DNA of 64,000 bases from Prostheceraeus crozeri. Taxonomy: Eukaryota; Platyhelminthes; Polycladida; Euryleptidae. The stretch lies in assembly GCA_907163375.1 (NCBI GenBank), contig CAJQUW010001073.1, positions 16,385 to 80,384 on the forward strand, in the 5' to 3' direction. The position numbers and the translations under genes are program-made. The notes beneath the pieces were generated by a model. The model saw nothing but the letters and a program-made list of their open reading frames with translations. It had not been told where the DNA came from and ran no database searches. Shown piece after piece: positions 41,822-53,474 of the stretch; within the stretch, counting starts at the first letter, position 1; every line of letters starts with the position of its first letter.

Positions 41822-42485
41822 TTATTCCAAAAAAACATCTTGTGAAAGACACTGCTCTAAGATTGAAAGATTAATTTTTAACAGTCGTATAGGAAGCGAG
41901 ACTCTACAAAGAGTCTGAAATTTATCTGTCAGTTTTGCCAATTTCATTGCGAAGCTCAATTCAGTTCGTAAATAGTTAATATTGTTGTGTTTTAAAAGAT
42001 ATGTGAAATCTCCTTTATTATTCTCACAAAAAGATAATAAATGATTAGCGTGCTTTTCCAATAAAAATTTTACATGTAACACTCAAAAGATGGCTTTGGT
42101 TTTCGTAATATAAGTGTTGTTTCAAAGAATTCACTGACGTTGAAATGTCCCCTGCCGTTTCTTTAAAATATTCCAATGAATCGATGAGTGCATGACGCTG
42201 AACAACACTTTCTTTCAACTGTTTTGTAAATGTTTCGATTCTGAAAGTAAGTGCTGCTTCCTTCTTTGCTTTGGCTGCGATTTTCTGTTGTTCTTTGTAT
42301 GCTTTTCGAGCAGAACGTATAACGTCAGGATTGAAGAGTAGAGGTGCTTTCTTCACTTGCTGGTCTATATATGAAAAGTATTCAGAATGTTTCTCCGATG
42401 GAATGAACGACTCCGCAATATTTTTGAAGAACTGTGGAAGTACCGTTGCTATGTTAGCTTGTTGTTCAACTACTGCTTGACTCAT
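41822..42485 (-). pseudogene. P2 accessory protein region, unknown
   Basis: The N-terminal part reads MSQAVVEQQANIATVLPQFF and continues as an Ala/Lys/Glu-rich helical protein (KAYKEQQKIAAKAKKEAAL). Coding-like sequence continues to about 41822. It occupies the same subterminal slot as the P1 accessory gene (12869-13459) but I see no similarity between them. The codon and base content is less AT-rich than in the virion genes. Upstream, TGACGTCA (about 42670) is a canonical CRE/ATF word. It appears broken. Origin by capture from the host or another virus is a guess. Confidence 0.5.
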
Positions 42486-42744
42486 GATTGACGGATAAAT
42501 TAGTACAAATCACTATGTTCAAAATAAAAGAATAACGTAACTAAAGATAGTGGAACGATGAGAGCAAACAGATGATAAGTTTTGATTGAAATAATATCAC
42601 AACAATCTGAGCACACGATACAATGACAGAAGAGAGAGAAATGAAACAGTACAGCTGGCAAATGTCTTGACGTCATGCGGGTGTGCTGACGCACTGGCAA
42701 GAATTAAAGCAACTTGCCTAACGTACAATTAAAATCTCATTGTT

Positions 42745-43095
42745 TCACAGAGCAGTAGCAACAACAGGAATTGTAAGAGCACCTGAAGATATAACAATTG
42801 CAAGAGCGCCTAAACTTATTGTTAAAAATATGCCAATTCCTTGTGTTACATTCTTAACTTTAGACCATCTCTTTCTTAATTTATCATAATGCTCTAATCT
42901 TAATAATAATTGCGTTTCCTCATTTTTCATATAACGTACTCTATCTTTATGTTTTTCAATGTTAATTTTTTCAATGTCCATTTCACTTGTTTTTAATTGA
43001 GATAACGAAGGACATATTCTTGCGGTTCCTTCCATTTTCGTCGTCGCCGTTGCCGTCGAGGTTTCTTCTACTTTCTTACCCGTTGAGGTTTCCAT
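42745..43095 (-). pseudogene. Partial copy of the subterminal hydrophobic-protein gene in the P2 right TIR
   Basis: It is near-identical in protein to the first part of 7669-8370 (RICPSLSQLKTSEMDIEK, GIGIFLTISLGALAIVISSG) and stops inside the hydrophobic region where the terminal repeat ends, as in P1. Confidence 0.7.
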
Positions 43096-43555
43096 TTTAA
43101 AAGAAATATTTTGAATACAATCTTCTGGTATATTGAGACTACGTAAAAAGACAACTTAAATTTTCGTGTGCCTAAATTTTCGGCCACGTGAAATTTTCGA
43201 CCACGTGATATTTTGAGACCTTTTTAGAATAAACCTCTTCATTATATGAAAAATTCCCAACGAGCTTGAAACTGTTTTTCTGATTTTATCATTTTATTTT
43301 TTATTTCTATAAACTCTTTTTCAGTGTATGAAATATTTCCTATACTCATTCTGGAGGTATCTTATTTTTTTACTTTTATAAGAGTCCGGAGGCGTCCTGA
43401 ATCAGTCATATATTCATTTTGGGGTATTTTATTTTTTTACTTTTATAAGAGTCCGGAGGTCATAGCCTATATTTTTTTTACATTTTTGGGGTACCTTTAT
43501 TTTTTACTTTTATAAGAGTCCGGAGGTGTCCTGGACCGGTATTTTACCCATTACT
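42752..43555 (-). repeat. P2 right terminal inverted repeat
   Basis: It is longer than the left repeat. It has three CTCCGGACTCTTATAAAAGT-type units (about 43370-43530). A block at 43105-43225 matches the P1 subterminal sequence (TCTTCTGGTATATTGAGACT and CACGTG words). So the two elements share inner terminal DNA but differ at the tips. The tip at 43555 is followed by CATGAT. Confidence 0.8.
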
Positions 43556-44050
43556 CATGATTTCATGATTCACTAAATTTATGTTTTATTTCTTATCTGA
43601 ATAACATTGTGGACCCACTTACATCCTTTAAAGTTAGTTATGATCGTCGTCTTTGATTATGTATGATATTTTGTTCCTGTGCGGCAGGTAGCGAGCGATA
43701 TGATCACTCTCACTTTAAAAAAGCTCTACTGCAGTTTCTCAATATCAAAGTTCTTTTCTCAATATGGAATGATTGGAATGATTAGTGCAATCGTTGCTCA
43801 ATACAAAATTGTCTTGATCTTCGCTGCATGATCTGTGCCGCATAGTAAATCTTTCACATAAGTGATCGGCGGTGTCGGATTGAAATGTTTCGTTTCGGCG
43901 CAAAGAGTAAGTGTCGACTCAAGAAAAGTATCTGTATACAGTGAAAATTTTTATATCAAAATAATCACTTTTTGCGGAGATTGCGATCCTGCAGTCCAAA
44001 AAATATTTGATCACTTTTAAGAAGCTAAATTTTTGCAAATTATTCCTGTG

Positions 44051-46770
44051 CAGAGGCAAGCAGATTCCGCTGGCGGCGGAATTCTACGGAATCTTCTTTA
44101 TTTAGCGGTAAATGCGGAATCACGATTATGTAGCGGAATTCTGCTTTTTACTACTCTGAAAAGCAATCTGTAAGTAAACTTGCAGGTTCATTTCTCGCTG
44201 TGCGCACTATTTTCGATCTCAAGCTTGCTAGTTGCTTAATGGCTTTTTCCATCCGTTATTAATTTAAGGGAAAGGAGGAAAGGCGCGCGGGATAGTGTCG
44301 TAGCTTATGACGCATGCGTGTGTGAGTGTGTAGGTAACGCCAAGGAATCCTGCAGCCGCTGCGAGTACGGGAGATAGCATTGAGAATTGATGTTATCATG
44401 TGATTGGACTAGCCAAGTCATCACGTGAATGACCTTGCGCATGTAGTAGCATCCTTGGTAGGATAGCTTCAGACTGGTTTCAGATCAATCTCATCTGATC
44501 ATGCGTAAGAGGGAGATTGTAAATGCTCGCATGAGAGTGACTGAATACCCAAATGACTTATACGTCGGTGATCGTTTATTTTGTAAGCATTGCAGCATCG
44601 TCTTGTCTTTGAAGCTAGATACTATAAAGGGACATATTCAATCGTCACGACATCCAACGAGAAAGAAACCGACAAATGAATCAGAGGCAAGTCCGTCGTC
44701 GAAGAGACAAATGACTTTGTCGTCGAGTTACTCCGCTTCGCAAGAAAAAGATCAATTCAAAGAGGACTTCGTCGAAATGATGTTACAAGCCAATATACCA
44801 TTGGAAAAGACAGAAAAAATGAAACCTTTTCTTCAAAAGTACTGTCGTAATGGTGGTTCATTATCTCACGCTTCTTATTTGCGGCAAAAGTTTGTCCCGA
44901 AGATTTCTGAAAAAAAACAGGCTCTCGTCATCGAACTTATTGCTGATGGTGTCCGTCGTAATGTAGTGATGGCTATCAATCCAGACGAATCGACCGACAC
45001 TGCTTACCGCTCGCTTCTCAACATCATGCTCTCGTTTGAAGGTCAGACTTTACTGCTGCAGTCTGATTTTCTAGATACTTCTCTCAATCATGCTGAACTC
45101 GCTCGCATCGTTTCATCAGCAATGGCACGGTTCGGTATTGAGAAATGTGTAAAACTATATATTGCTGACAATGCTGAATACTGCCACAAATCCTATACTG
45201 ATATTTTGAGCAAGATGTATCCTAATATGCTTTGGGTACCTTGCGCTGCTCACTTTGTAAATCTCTGCGCTGGAACTTGGCAAACCTTTTGTGAACTGAC
45301 AAACAAATTTCTGCATCTTATGCGCCGCCTATTTAAGGAAAAGACAACAGCTTCTCGCCGACGTCGTTGGATCGAGTTCCTGAAGAGACATGGTATTCAA
45401 TCTCCACGTCAGCCTCCGAGACCTGGGTTCACAAGATGGACAGCATGGTATTCAGCTGTGATCTATTACCTTGAATTCCTCATGTTTATCCATGATTTTG
45501 TTTCCGAGGAACGTGAAGCGTGTGGAGCTTCCTACATTGATGAACTGTGTGACATCTTTCAAGACAAATCTTCCATTTCGCAACTTGAGATAGAGCTATC
45601 TTTTATCAGCGACAATGCGGGCAGAATGGTTCAAGTGATCGAGTTATTTAAGCGAAAGGATATTCCAATTGCGCATCTCGTGTATGATTCTTTGAAAAGC
45701 TTAGAAGCTTTTCTGGAAAATGGAAAATCCTCATTCAACTTCGGCACCCAAACCGATCTGCTTCTGAGCAGCAAGTCGCAAAAGGAGAAATCATCCTGGC
45801 ACAAGTCTTTCCATATGGCATACGATACGGCGCTATCGAAATTGACAGAGCATTTGAGACGTTATACTGCGATGGATTTTATTGAAGCTGTTCGCGTATT
45901 TAATCCAAGGAAAATGACGTGCTTCAATAGTGTTGGAGAAAAAGACATTAAGAACTTTGAAAGTGTTCATGGTTTGAAGGCCCCAAACAATACCGTCCTC
46001 GACGAGTGGTCATCGTATTTGACTTTGTGTCGAAGCTACACCGGAGAGGATCCCCTGCAGTGGTGGGCTGATCACAAACAGGAGATGCCTTCCTTATTTA
46101 GTCTGACAAAGCAAAACTTGACACTCCCCCTAAGAAGTGCGGAAGTCGAACGAAGCTTCAGCATTTACCATCACATATTCTCAGACAGACGCAGAACCCT
46201 TACGGAAGAAAATACAAAGAACTTATTGAATGTATATTACAATCCTTGAGTTAACAATCTAAATCTCTTCGATATTTTTACACGAAGTCTTACTATGTGA
46301 CGTGTTTGTGTTTATCGTTTCTACCCACAATGGCTTTAAAATGAATCATCTTTTTTTTTATTTTTAAAAATTCTATGATTTTATTTATGCTGTGCAGGCT
46401 ATTCAATACATAATTATATGCATGTACAGGTACATGAAACGCTAGATATAATTCGCTAACTAAACAGTAAATACATTAAGTAAATAACGGTAAATACATA
46501 TGGCAGCGCACCATATTTGTTAATAAAAATGCCTTAAAAGATAAAGATAATAGACCCTATTTACAACTTATAATGATAACATATTATGGTCGCAAGCATT
46601 CTCATTGGGTAGCCTATAGGCCAAAAATTGTCATAACGTCCATGTATAGATACGCATCAATAAGTCAAACAAAAATGGGTATTTCCAGAAAGCGTATTTC
46701 AGTGCTCTGTGATAGTAAATTGTGAAAGCGGAATTTGAAGTTATAGAGCAGCGGAATTTGCTTGCCTCTG
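44051..46770 (+). mobile_element. hAT transposon, apparently autonomous and intact
   Basis: The terminal inverted repeats are CAGAGGCAAGCA(G/A)ATTCCGCTG, 21 of 22 matching. Flanks TTCCTGTG (44043-44050) and CTCCTGTG (46771-46778) form an 8-bp target duplication with one mismatch. Subterminal GCGGAAT(T) words recur at both ends, likely transposase-binding sites. It is 2,720 bp with a single long transposase frame. It is inserted in the second unit of the dimeric MITE. Confidence 0.93.
44501..46249 (+). CDS. hAT-superfamily transposase
   Basis: The protein has 582 residues in one uninterrupted frame. An N-terminal BED-type zinc finger has Cys28, Cys31, His45 and His51. The RNase H-like core shows NPDESTDTAY near 160-169 (first Asp), LYIADNAEY near 219-227 (second Asp), and the hAT-typical CAAHFVNLC at 248-256. 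The C-terminal dimerisation block LRSAEVERSFSIYHH...RRTL...NLL occupies about 544-582 and includes the catalytic Glu region. It cuts and pastes DNA with 8-bp duplications. Codon use is more GC-rich than in the Polintons. Lack of stops suggests recent activity, though transposition itself cannot be seen. Confidence 0.92.
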   Translation: MRKREIVNARMRVTEYPNDLYVGDRLFCKHCSIVLSLKLDTIKGHIQSSRHPTRKKPTNESEASPSSKRQMTLSSSYSASQEKDQFKEDFVEMMLQANIPLEKTEKMKPFLQKYCRNGGSLSHASYLRQKFVPKISEKKQALVIELIADGVRRNVVMAINPDESTDTAYRSLLNIMLSFEGQTLLLQSDFLDTSLNHAELARIVSSAMARFGIEKCVKLYIADNAEYCHKSYTDILSKMYPNMLWVPCAAHFVNLCAGTWQTFCELTNKFLHLMRRLFKEKTTASRRRRWIEFLKRHGIQSPRQPPRPGFTRWTAWYSAVIYYLEFLMFIHDFVSEEREACGASYIDELCDIFQDKSSISQLEIELSFISDNAGRMVQVIELFKRKDIPIAHLVYDSLKSLEAFLENGKSSFNFGTQTDLLLSSKSQKEKSSWHKSFHMAYDTALSKLTEHLRRYTAMDFIEAVRVFNPRKMTCFNSVGEKDIKNFESVHGLKAPNNTVLDEWSSYLTLCRSYTGEDPLQWWADHKQEMPSLFSLTKQNLTLPLRSAEVERSFSIYHHIFSDRRRTLTEENTKNLLNVYYNP

Positions 46771-47409
46771 CTCCTGTGCCTATTGACGTGAACCAAATAT
46801 GTAAATTGTATGAAATATCTTGGATATCAAAAAGAATGAATGTCTGCTAACTAGCATCTTAATTAAGCGGCAACTAGTCTGATTATCAAGGGAATTTCAT
46901 GAACCGCATTACAATGCAAGTCTATATGAAAAAGTCGAGATTGTATTGTGCTTTACTGGCTGAAATTTCAAGTTTTTAATTCATGCAATTTATGTTTCAT
47001 TTCTTGAATCTGAATGGTGATATGGATCCATTTGCGTCTTTTAAGGTTAACTATCATCATTGTCTTTGATTATGTTCATTTGCTCTACCAGTGGCAGGTT
47101 GCTTGTAGTATGATCAAGCTTAAGAATATACTCCTATTAATAACGCTAGGTATTGAATTGCTATTGAATTGCCTCTGCACAGCTGTCATGAGACGGAGGA
47201 CTTGAAAAGAGTGCTATCATGATCAGTCAATGCCGCAGTAATTTCTTCAAAACTGCAAACGTTTGCATATCTCACATTTGGTATCAATCAATACCCCATT
47301 GTGTTCAACTCGAGTTCATTTAGTAAAATCGAACCTGTATTTACATTGCGCATTTATATAATTAGTACTGAGTTGCTAGTCTACCTGATATTTACTCTAT
47401 GATTGATAC

Positions 47410-48250
47410 CAAAAAAATAATCAAATGAGAGCAATATAGAAAGTACCAGATAAGTGACTTAAAGAATGCAGAATTGCTTACTCACACTTTCAAGGCTGTT
47501 CTCAATCGTCCACTAAAGCAACGATCTTTAACTCGACATGTGCTTCATGGCGCATCCAAGCAGCCATAATCAGCACAATTTTACGCCTATGCTACTGCAA
47601 CACTGCTCCGTAAAACTGAACATAGATGACTACTTATATTTTTGATAAGATTTGAACTTTTCATATCCTGATCGAGTCAGTTATAGTCAACAAGAAATAG
47701 CTTCACGGAATTTCAAATTTGCCAAAATGCTTAAATTCTTATAAATTACACTAGTTCTAAATTGCACTTGACAATCACATCAAGGCTAAGTTCTACTTGA
47801 AAATGACATCACAGTTAGATTCTATACTCGAATCAGAGTACGAACACGAAGATCTTTGAATTTCCTCGTAAACTATGATGTTATGCTAAATACGAAAGGT
47901 TCTGACGATAACACCAAACGCGCGCATAATAATGATGTCTTTATTGCTTCACAATCATGATAATCGGTGAAGGCATTACAACTGACTAGAATCATTGACA
48001 TTACAATGAACGAAGTAAGGTGTGTAATAAAAGCTTAGAGGCATCACTTACAATATTTGATGAAAGAGGAGCCAAAGAATGTGAATTTTGCGAAAGGTGG
48101 TCGGAGTATACTACTAGATCGGCTGATGTGGCTGTGATGTGGCAGAAACATTACACGCAAGGGATGTGACGCAGATGTTCCAATAGAAGACATCATCTTA
48201 CTACAAGTACTTTTGTCAACACCGACAAAAGCAGGAAAATCTCTTGAACC
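47410..48250. other. Non-coding spacer
   Basis: I see no gene or transposon signature here; it is AT-rich DNA with only short frames. Confidence 0.45.
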
Positions 48251-48254
48251 TATA

Positions 48255-49005
48255 ATTTTTAATAGGTTAACAGGACTCCGTCTTTTGATAGGACTCCGAC
48301 TCCGGGTGGCAAGTAAGTAAAGCCTAGTTTTTTAAAAAAAACTGGCAACCTACATTATAGATTATTATAGGCTTACCTGAACCAAGCCTATTTTTAGTGA
48401 TCACTGCTTTATCAATCATCAATCATTTTCGATGAAAGTTTATCAAATGTCGCTTTAGGTTGGCTGTATGTGATTCGGCTCCTCCCATCTTGTTGATGTT
48501 TGCTTCACACGGTTTTTCTCCAGTCTCTGCCAGGCAGGAAAATCCCCCATCCTTCTCCAAAAATTTGAGTACACTTTCGATTTTAATATGCGCTTTAGAG
48601 GAACCATCACACACGATTAACGTGAGGCTAAGAGGCAATTTTCTCAAACAAACTAATATTTCATTTTTGTCTCTGATGTGACCTTTGGTGCGTAGGTGTG
48701 ATCGAGGCTAGGAAGGCTTGTCTTCTCTACTAAATCATCGAGTGAAAAGACAATCCTTTTTTCACTATCACGGTTCATTCCCCCAACTATTGCAAGCTTT
48801 GCATGCACTGCTGTCTCTGTAACTTTGCTTTACGGAGAAAGGTGACATCAAGACAGTGACAGCAGCTATGCACTGGGATAATTAATTTGTTTTTATTATA
48901 TTTTGGGTCTAGTTATAGGTCGGAGTCCGGAGTCCTATCATTTGATAGGACTCCGACTCCGGCAAAAATGATAAGACTCCGGAACTCCGACTCCGAATCG
49001 CTGAC
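48255..49005 (-). mobile_element. Decayed hAT-like fragment with BED finger
   Basis: At both ends, repeated GGACTCCGACTCCG words occur in direct and inverted orientation (48268-48307 and 48925-48996). In between, the minus strand at 48423-48647 encodes ESHTANLKRHLINFH, the second half of a BED-type zinc finger with an upstream Cys pair. No core transposase is seen, so this is a remnant or a non-autonomous derivative. The exact borders and target duplication are unclear. Confidence 0.45.
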
Positions 49006-49099
49006 ATCAAGTGATTGAAACAGTCTTCAACATGCATTTTCTTGTTCAATCTCCGTCTCGGAAAAAGCAAATCAGGAAAAATTGCCTTTAATTGCGTCT

Positions 49100-49620
49100 C
49101 TTTTACTCTGAAAATGCATTATGTACATTGTTGTTGCTGTTGTGTTGTTGTGTTGCGCGGTGGGACGGCAGCAGATCAAGGGACGCCAGAGGCGGGGCTG
49201 GCCGCTCAGACCGGAGGGTGGTTGCTCCAGCGCGAAAGCTAAGATGTAATCCTCCTCCGGTAACCCGCGTGGTAGTCCCCTAAAAAGTATAACGCCTTCA
49301 TGATCGGCCTTTGGATGCCATCCTCCCGGAGCACCGGCATTCCCATCACAGCACACTTGGGCGCCTTTACCTCCACGGCAACAAGGTCGGGATCATGGAC
49401 GACCCGGAAGTAGCCGGTTCTGCTGCCTCGTTGCCGGACAGCTTCGTTGCGACATTTCAATAGCCTAGGAGACGCTATCAAAATTGCCTGCAACATCACC
49501 ACAATTTAGTTACACAGACACGCCAACAAGGATGACTGAGCACCAAGTTGGCATGTCTCTTTTAGTCGCCTCCTACGACATGCACGGGATACAGAGGTGC
49601 TATTCTAAAAGTCCCGGCAT
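49100..49620 (-). mobile_element. GC-rich retroelement-like fragment, uncertain
   Basis: This is a GC-rich island in AT-rich DNA. The minus strand has coding-like stretches (RGSRTGYFRVVHDPDLVAVE) and a GTCGTAGGAGGCGACTAAAA word (about 49563-49582), which I associate with animal LINE or retroelement repeats. No reverse transcriptase motif is present. It could be a 5' LINE fragment. Confidence 0.35.
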
Positions 49621-49639
49621 TATTTGAGCATGGACTCCA

Positions 49640-50090
49640 TGGTAGGCTACATGCCTACCTTTGTAGCAACTATTGAAGTTTGGAGATACGACAGGGGACA
49701 ACGATGACAAGAACGGCCTACACTAAAATGGAGGATTTATAGCCTACATTCAGAAAAGTCTCTTGACGTCTGGTCTAGAATGGAATTGAGCTTTATTTCC
49801 TGCGGCTAACAGTGCTTCGATGGAATAAGTGCACCGCCCAAAGAGGTGAACACCTCTAAGTAAAAAACTAAAGCTGTCAATCTTGATGACTTACCTTTGA
49901 ATGATGGACAATGAGTAGCTTCTTTAAAGAAATATCGTCCGCAAGAGAACTGTAGCTGTCATTGCAAATAAAGCAGAAAAGTATTGGCCGGAGCTCTGTA
50001 ATCTTCCAACTCCAGCTATCGGATGAGGGTTCTTGCAATATTTGGGCTCTTCCAAGCAGGCGCCTAACATGGGAAGTCTGAAAAGAAGTG
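49640..50090. other. Non-coding spacer
   Basis: Only short frames are present; no repeat or gene is recognised before the MITE copy at 50100. Confidence 0.4.
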
Positions 50091-50099
50091 GCAAATAGC

Positions 50100-50945
50100 C
50101 ATAGAGTAAGTATATGTAGGTAGAGTGTCGACTAAAAAAGTATCTGCATACAGTGAAAATTTTTATATGAAAAGATTCAGCTTTGTGCGTTCCAGCGGTC
50201 TAAAATATATTTGAGCAGTTTTTAAAAGCTAAAATTTTGCCATGCCAATTTATCTACTACCGATATGACGCCCCTTTAAAGTCGTATGAAACAAGTTGGA
50301 TATCAAAAGGAATGAATATTTGCTAACAAGCATAATAACTAAACGGAAATTATGCTGATGATCAAGGAAATCTAATGAACGGCATCATAATAGAAGTCTT
50401 CATGAAAAAGTCGAGATCATATTGTGATTTTCGTGGCTGAAATTTCATGTCTTTAATTCAATTTTCATCGGCAAGATTTTATGATTCACTAAATTTATGT
50501 TTTATTTCTTGAATTTGAATAGTGATGTGGACCCATTTACTTCTTCCTAAGTTAATTACAATCATTGTCTTTGATTATGTTATTTTTCTCAGTAGCAGGT
50601 TGCTTATGATATGATCACGCTTAAGAAGATTCTCTTGAGGTTGAGCATGAAAGCAATATCAGCCCATCAAGTTGCTAATTTAACAAACATTGCCTCTCCA
50701 AGGCCGTCATGACACGGACTATCTGTAAAATAATATCATATCCTTCTGCATCATACTATCATGATCAGTCAATTCCGCTGTAATTTCTTCAAAACTGCAC
50801 AGATGTGCACATCTCACATTTGGAAACAATTCCAACTGTATTCACCTCAAGTTCATTTAATAAAATGGAAACTGTATACGCAGTAGGGATTTAATAAATG
50901 CTGAGTTGCTACTCTACCTAATATACCTAATATACCTACTCCATG
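50100..50945 (+). mobile_element. Solo copy of the MITE that P2 and the hAT hit
   Basis: It starts CATAGAGTAAGTATATGTAG and ends with the complement of CATGGAGTAGGTATATTAGG. Flanks CAAATAGC and CAAACATC share six of eight bases, a decayed duplication. It is 846 bp and non-coding. It is uninterrupted at the place where P2 entered the other copy (about 50475-50495). Confidence 0.8.
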
Positions 50946-51075
50946 CAAACATCATCCATTTTATTATTTCTCCATAGTTATTTTCTGGATTCTATCCATA
51001 TGGATACCTCCTCTACCTTCTACTATTGGACAAGTGTGCATGCACAGACATGCTTCAAATGTACAAGTGCATATA

Positions 51076-51871
51076 CAGTTGGCCATAAAACATGACCGCG
51101 TATTTTCTGACTTTTTTCTTTCTTGAATGTAGAGACACTTCATGTTCGCGTACAGTCACGAAATCTTGACTCCTTTTGGTGGCCCTGAGATCGTCACTTC
51201 AGGCTTCACCTTTCAAAAATAATGTTTCTATGAATTAGTGGGTGCAAATTAGTGAAAACATACACATTTTTTAATGGGATGCTGTCGCTAGACTGTGGCT
51301 ACACTAAGAATGAGTTTATTATGTGAAGAAAGGAAATTTCCGGCTGTGTCATAACATGCAAAAGTCATTCTGATGCAATGACTAGCCGAAGAACGCTTTC
51401 ATATTGATTTCAGGTAATTTTTTGAGTTCAACTTTTAACATTGTAAATTTTTATGCAAATTAGAAGATTTTGAAGTCAACATCTTCAGCGCTGTTTCTAC
51501 ATTTATCATTATCATTTACATTACTTGCTTCTCGATATCCTTGAAGCAACTTTAACATTGCAGCCATAATATCTCTATATCTCTATGAACTTCACATGTT
51601 ATGACACAGCCGGAGATTTCCTTTCTTCATATAATAAAATCATTCTTGGTGTAAACACAGTTTAGCAACAGCAGCCCGTTCAAAAATACATATGTTTTCA
51701 CTAATTTGGACCTACCAATTCATAGAAACATTATTTTTGAAAGTGAATGACAACTTCAGGGCATTGCTCAAAGGCAGTCAAGATTTTGTGACTGTACTCG
51801 AACAGGAAGTGTCTCTAAATTCAAGAAAGAAAAAAGTTAAAAAATACGCGGCCATGCTTTATGGCCAACTG
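51076..51871. mobile_element. Fold-back element with arms of about 280 bp
   Basis: The left arm (51076-51360) is a diverged reverse complement of the right arm (51590-51871). The tips CAGTTGGCCATAAA pair with TTTATGGCCAACTG. Shared words include AGAAACATTATTTTTGAAAG and GGCTGTGTCATAACATG or complements. No transposase is present. TA lies just before the left tip, which suits a Tc1/mariner-type MITE. Confidence 0.75.
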
Positions 51872-51899
51872 TGTATTCACAATTTCACTTTGAAATGTT

Positions 51900-53470
51900 G
51901 CTGTTTACTAATTCTGAAGCCATCCAGTAATTTATCTACCGATACCAGTGATTTTATCCTTTAAAAAACCTCAATATCATATACTACTGAGTACTGTCTA
52001 ATATAAATGATGAATGCTGTCTGCTGTCAAAGTCTTTCACAAAATGAAATTGATATTCATAAGCTATATAGCTTAACTCCTTCTAATAATTCCTTCGCGC
52101 ATTTCTTCACATGTATTTGCTTAGAATGTTTGACTTGAAATACGATTAAGATAGAAAGCAACTAAAAACAAGCAGAATTATATTTTGATGGTTTATATAT
52201 AAGCACTTGAAATGTTTTCAGATTTCATAATTTACAAGTCATCTTCACTCACTATGTCATTTTTGGAAACTTCGAAATTCTCGGCCACTGTTGTGTAAGA
52301 TCGTAAACAAAATATATGATATCTTATTCATAATAGAATCAGTTGCTTATTCCAAAGTGACAAAAATGATAAAAAAAGTAGTAATGCATTTCGTATCGAA
52401 AATGTATGCTTATTATATAAATTATAATGCTACTGGAGATACCTACATTTTCCAAAAACATTTCACATGGATAGCACTGGCAGACCTAGATTTAAAGTAT
52501 GGAGTCTTATCAAATTGAAACATCCGCAGGCAGTTTTGAAGTGTGTACACTCAAGGTGCTCATATCCGGAATACCTTGCTGGGCATGAGCAATATCCGTA
52601 TTTTAAGAAATACGGTAAATGAATTCTGCATTAGTAACCATTTCTATTAATAATTTTCTTATCAAACTTTCTACAAGATACGTGGGATATTCAAAATGAA
52701 ATATGTGTAAGAGCAGGATGTTTTAATATGTGATGTACATGGAGCTAATAAAGATATATTTTAATCTGCACAGTTAGATTAACAATCACTATGTACTGCT
52801 TACTAACTAGTTATCAGTTACATAGATCCGTTATGTCATGTAATAAGATACATTTTATCTATTCTCTACATTTTATGTTCTCTCTACATTTTATCTTATT
52901 ACATTCTATAACTGATGAAGCTGCATCGTCAGCAAGTAGTACATGTACATAGAGAAATACATTTTTTGACAACTTTGGGCTCATTTTTCGGATCACTTTG
53001 TTTACATGCGAATGCAGGCATCAGGATCAAAGGATATAACAGAATGACAATAAATGATATGATTCAACAGTGCTTCGCCGTTTCTTTAAAGAAATCATCG
53101 ATTCAACGTTTGAAGAATGACGTCAGGGTCGACTTCTCTTCCTGGACGCCTCAACAAGAACCAAATTACCTGCTTTGCCTTCTTTTTAATCCAGCAACCG
53201 CAAAGAAATGTCCAATGTGTGAAATGTTGGTGTGACTGATGCTTCATAAGTGGTGGCTTCAACACTCTCATCATCATCAATTTGTGAAATGAAAAAACGG
53301 ATTACCCTGCTAGCTGAAAGTGGGAGATTGCGAACAGTCAAAGACATGGTTGTCCGCAAGTCAAGTGTCCGTAACTCAGCAGCTTGTGTGTAGTTAGATA
53401 AAAGAAGTGAAAGGAGATCGGAGTGTTAATATTTCCACGCCGAGGGTATTGTGATTAAGGGCGTGCGCAT
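51900..53470. other. Non-coding spacer
   Basis: No recognised gene. A 106-codon frame at 52915-53235 has no motif I know. A CATTTTATCT/CTACATTTTATG micro-repeat lies at about 52850-52900. Confidence 0.4.
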
Positions 53471-53474
53471 AAGT

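Larger units (their letters stand above)
7548..43555. mobile_element. Polinton/Maverick P2 (older, broken), interrupted by Polinton P1
   Basis: The tips read AGTAATGGGTAAAA inward from 7548 and, in reverse complement, from 43555. They are flanked by CATGAA (7542-7547) and CATGAT (43556-43561), a 6-bp duplication with one mismatch. Without P1 and its duplicated 6 bp, the element is about 18.3 kb. It carries a full Polinton complement: family B polymerase, integrase, adenain-like protease, capsid protein, penton-like protein and ATPase. It is broken, with roughly a dozen or more breaks besides the P1 insertion, and clearly older than P1. The matching uninterrupted MITE site at about 50475-50495 supports the insertion point. 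Confidence 0.93.
7152..47401. mobile_element. Dimeric MITE with 8-bp duplication, split by P2 and by a hAT transposon
   Basis: The left tip at 7152 starts CATAGAGTAAGTATATAG, and the right tip ends at 47401 with the complement of CATAGAGTAAATAT. Both are flanked by ATTGATAC (7144-7151 and 47402-47409). The MITE's own DNA is 7152-7547, 43556-44050 and 46779-47401; the rest is later insertions. The body holds one unit (7152 to about 43735) and most of a second (about 43907 onward). A related solo copy lies at 50100-50945. The 8-bp duplication suggests hAT mobilisation. This is the oldest layer of the stack. Confidence 0.8.

Noticed and set aside
52915-53235. 106-codon frame as a host gene
   Set aside because: No recognised domain, no neighbour support, and an overlapping antisense frame; left as spacer.
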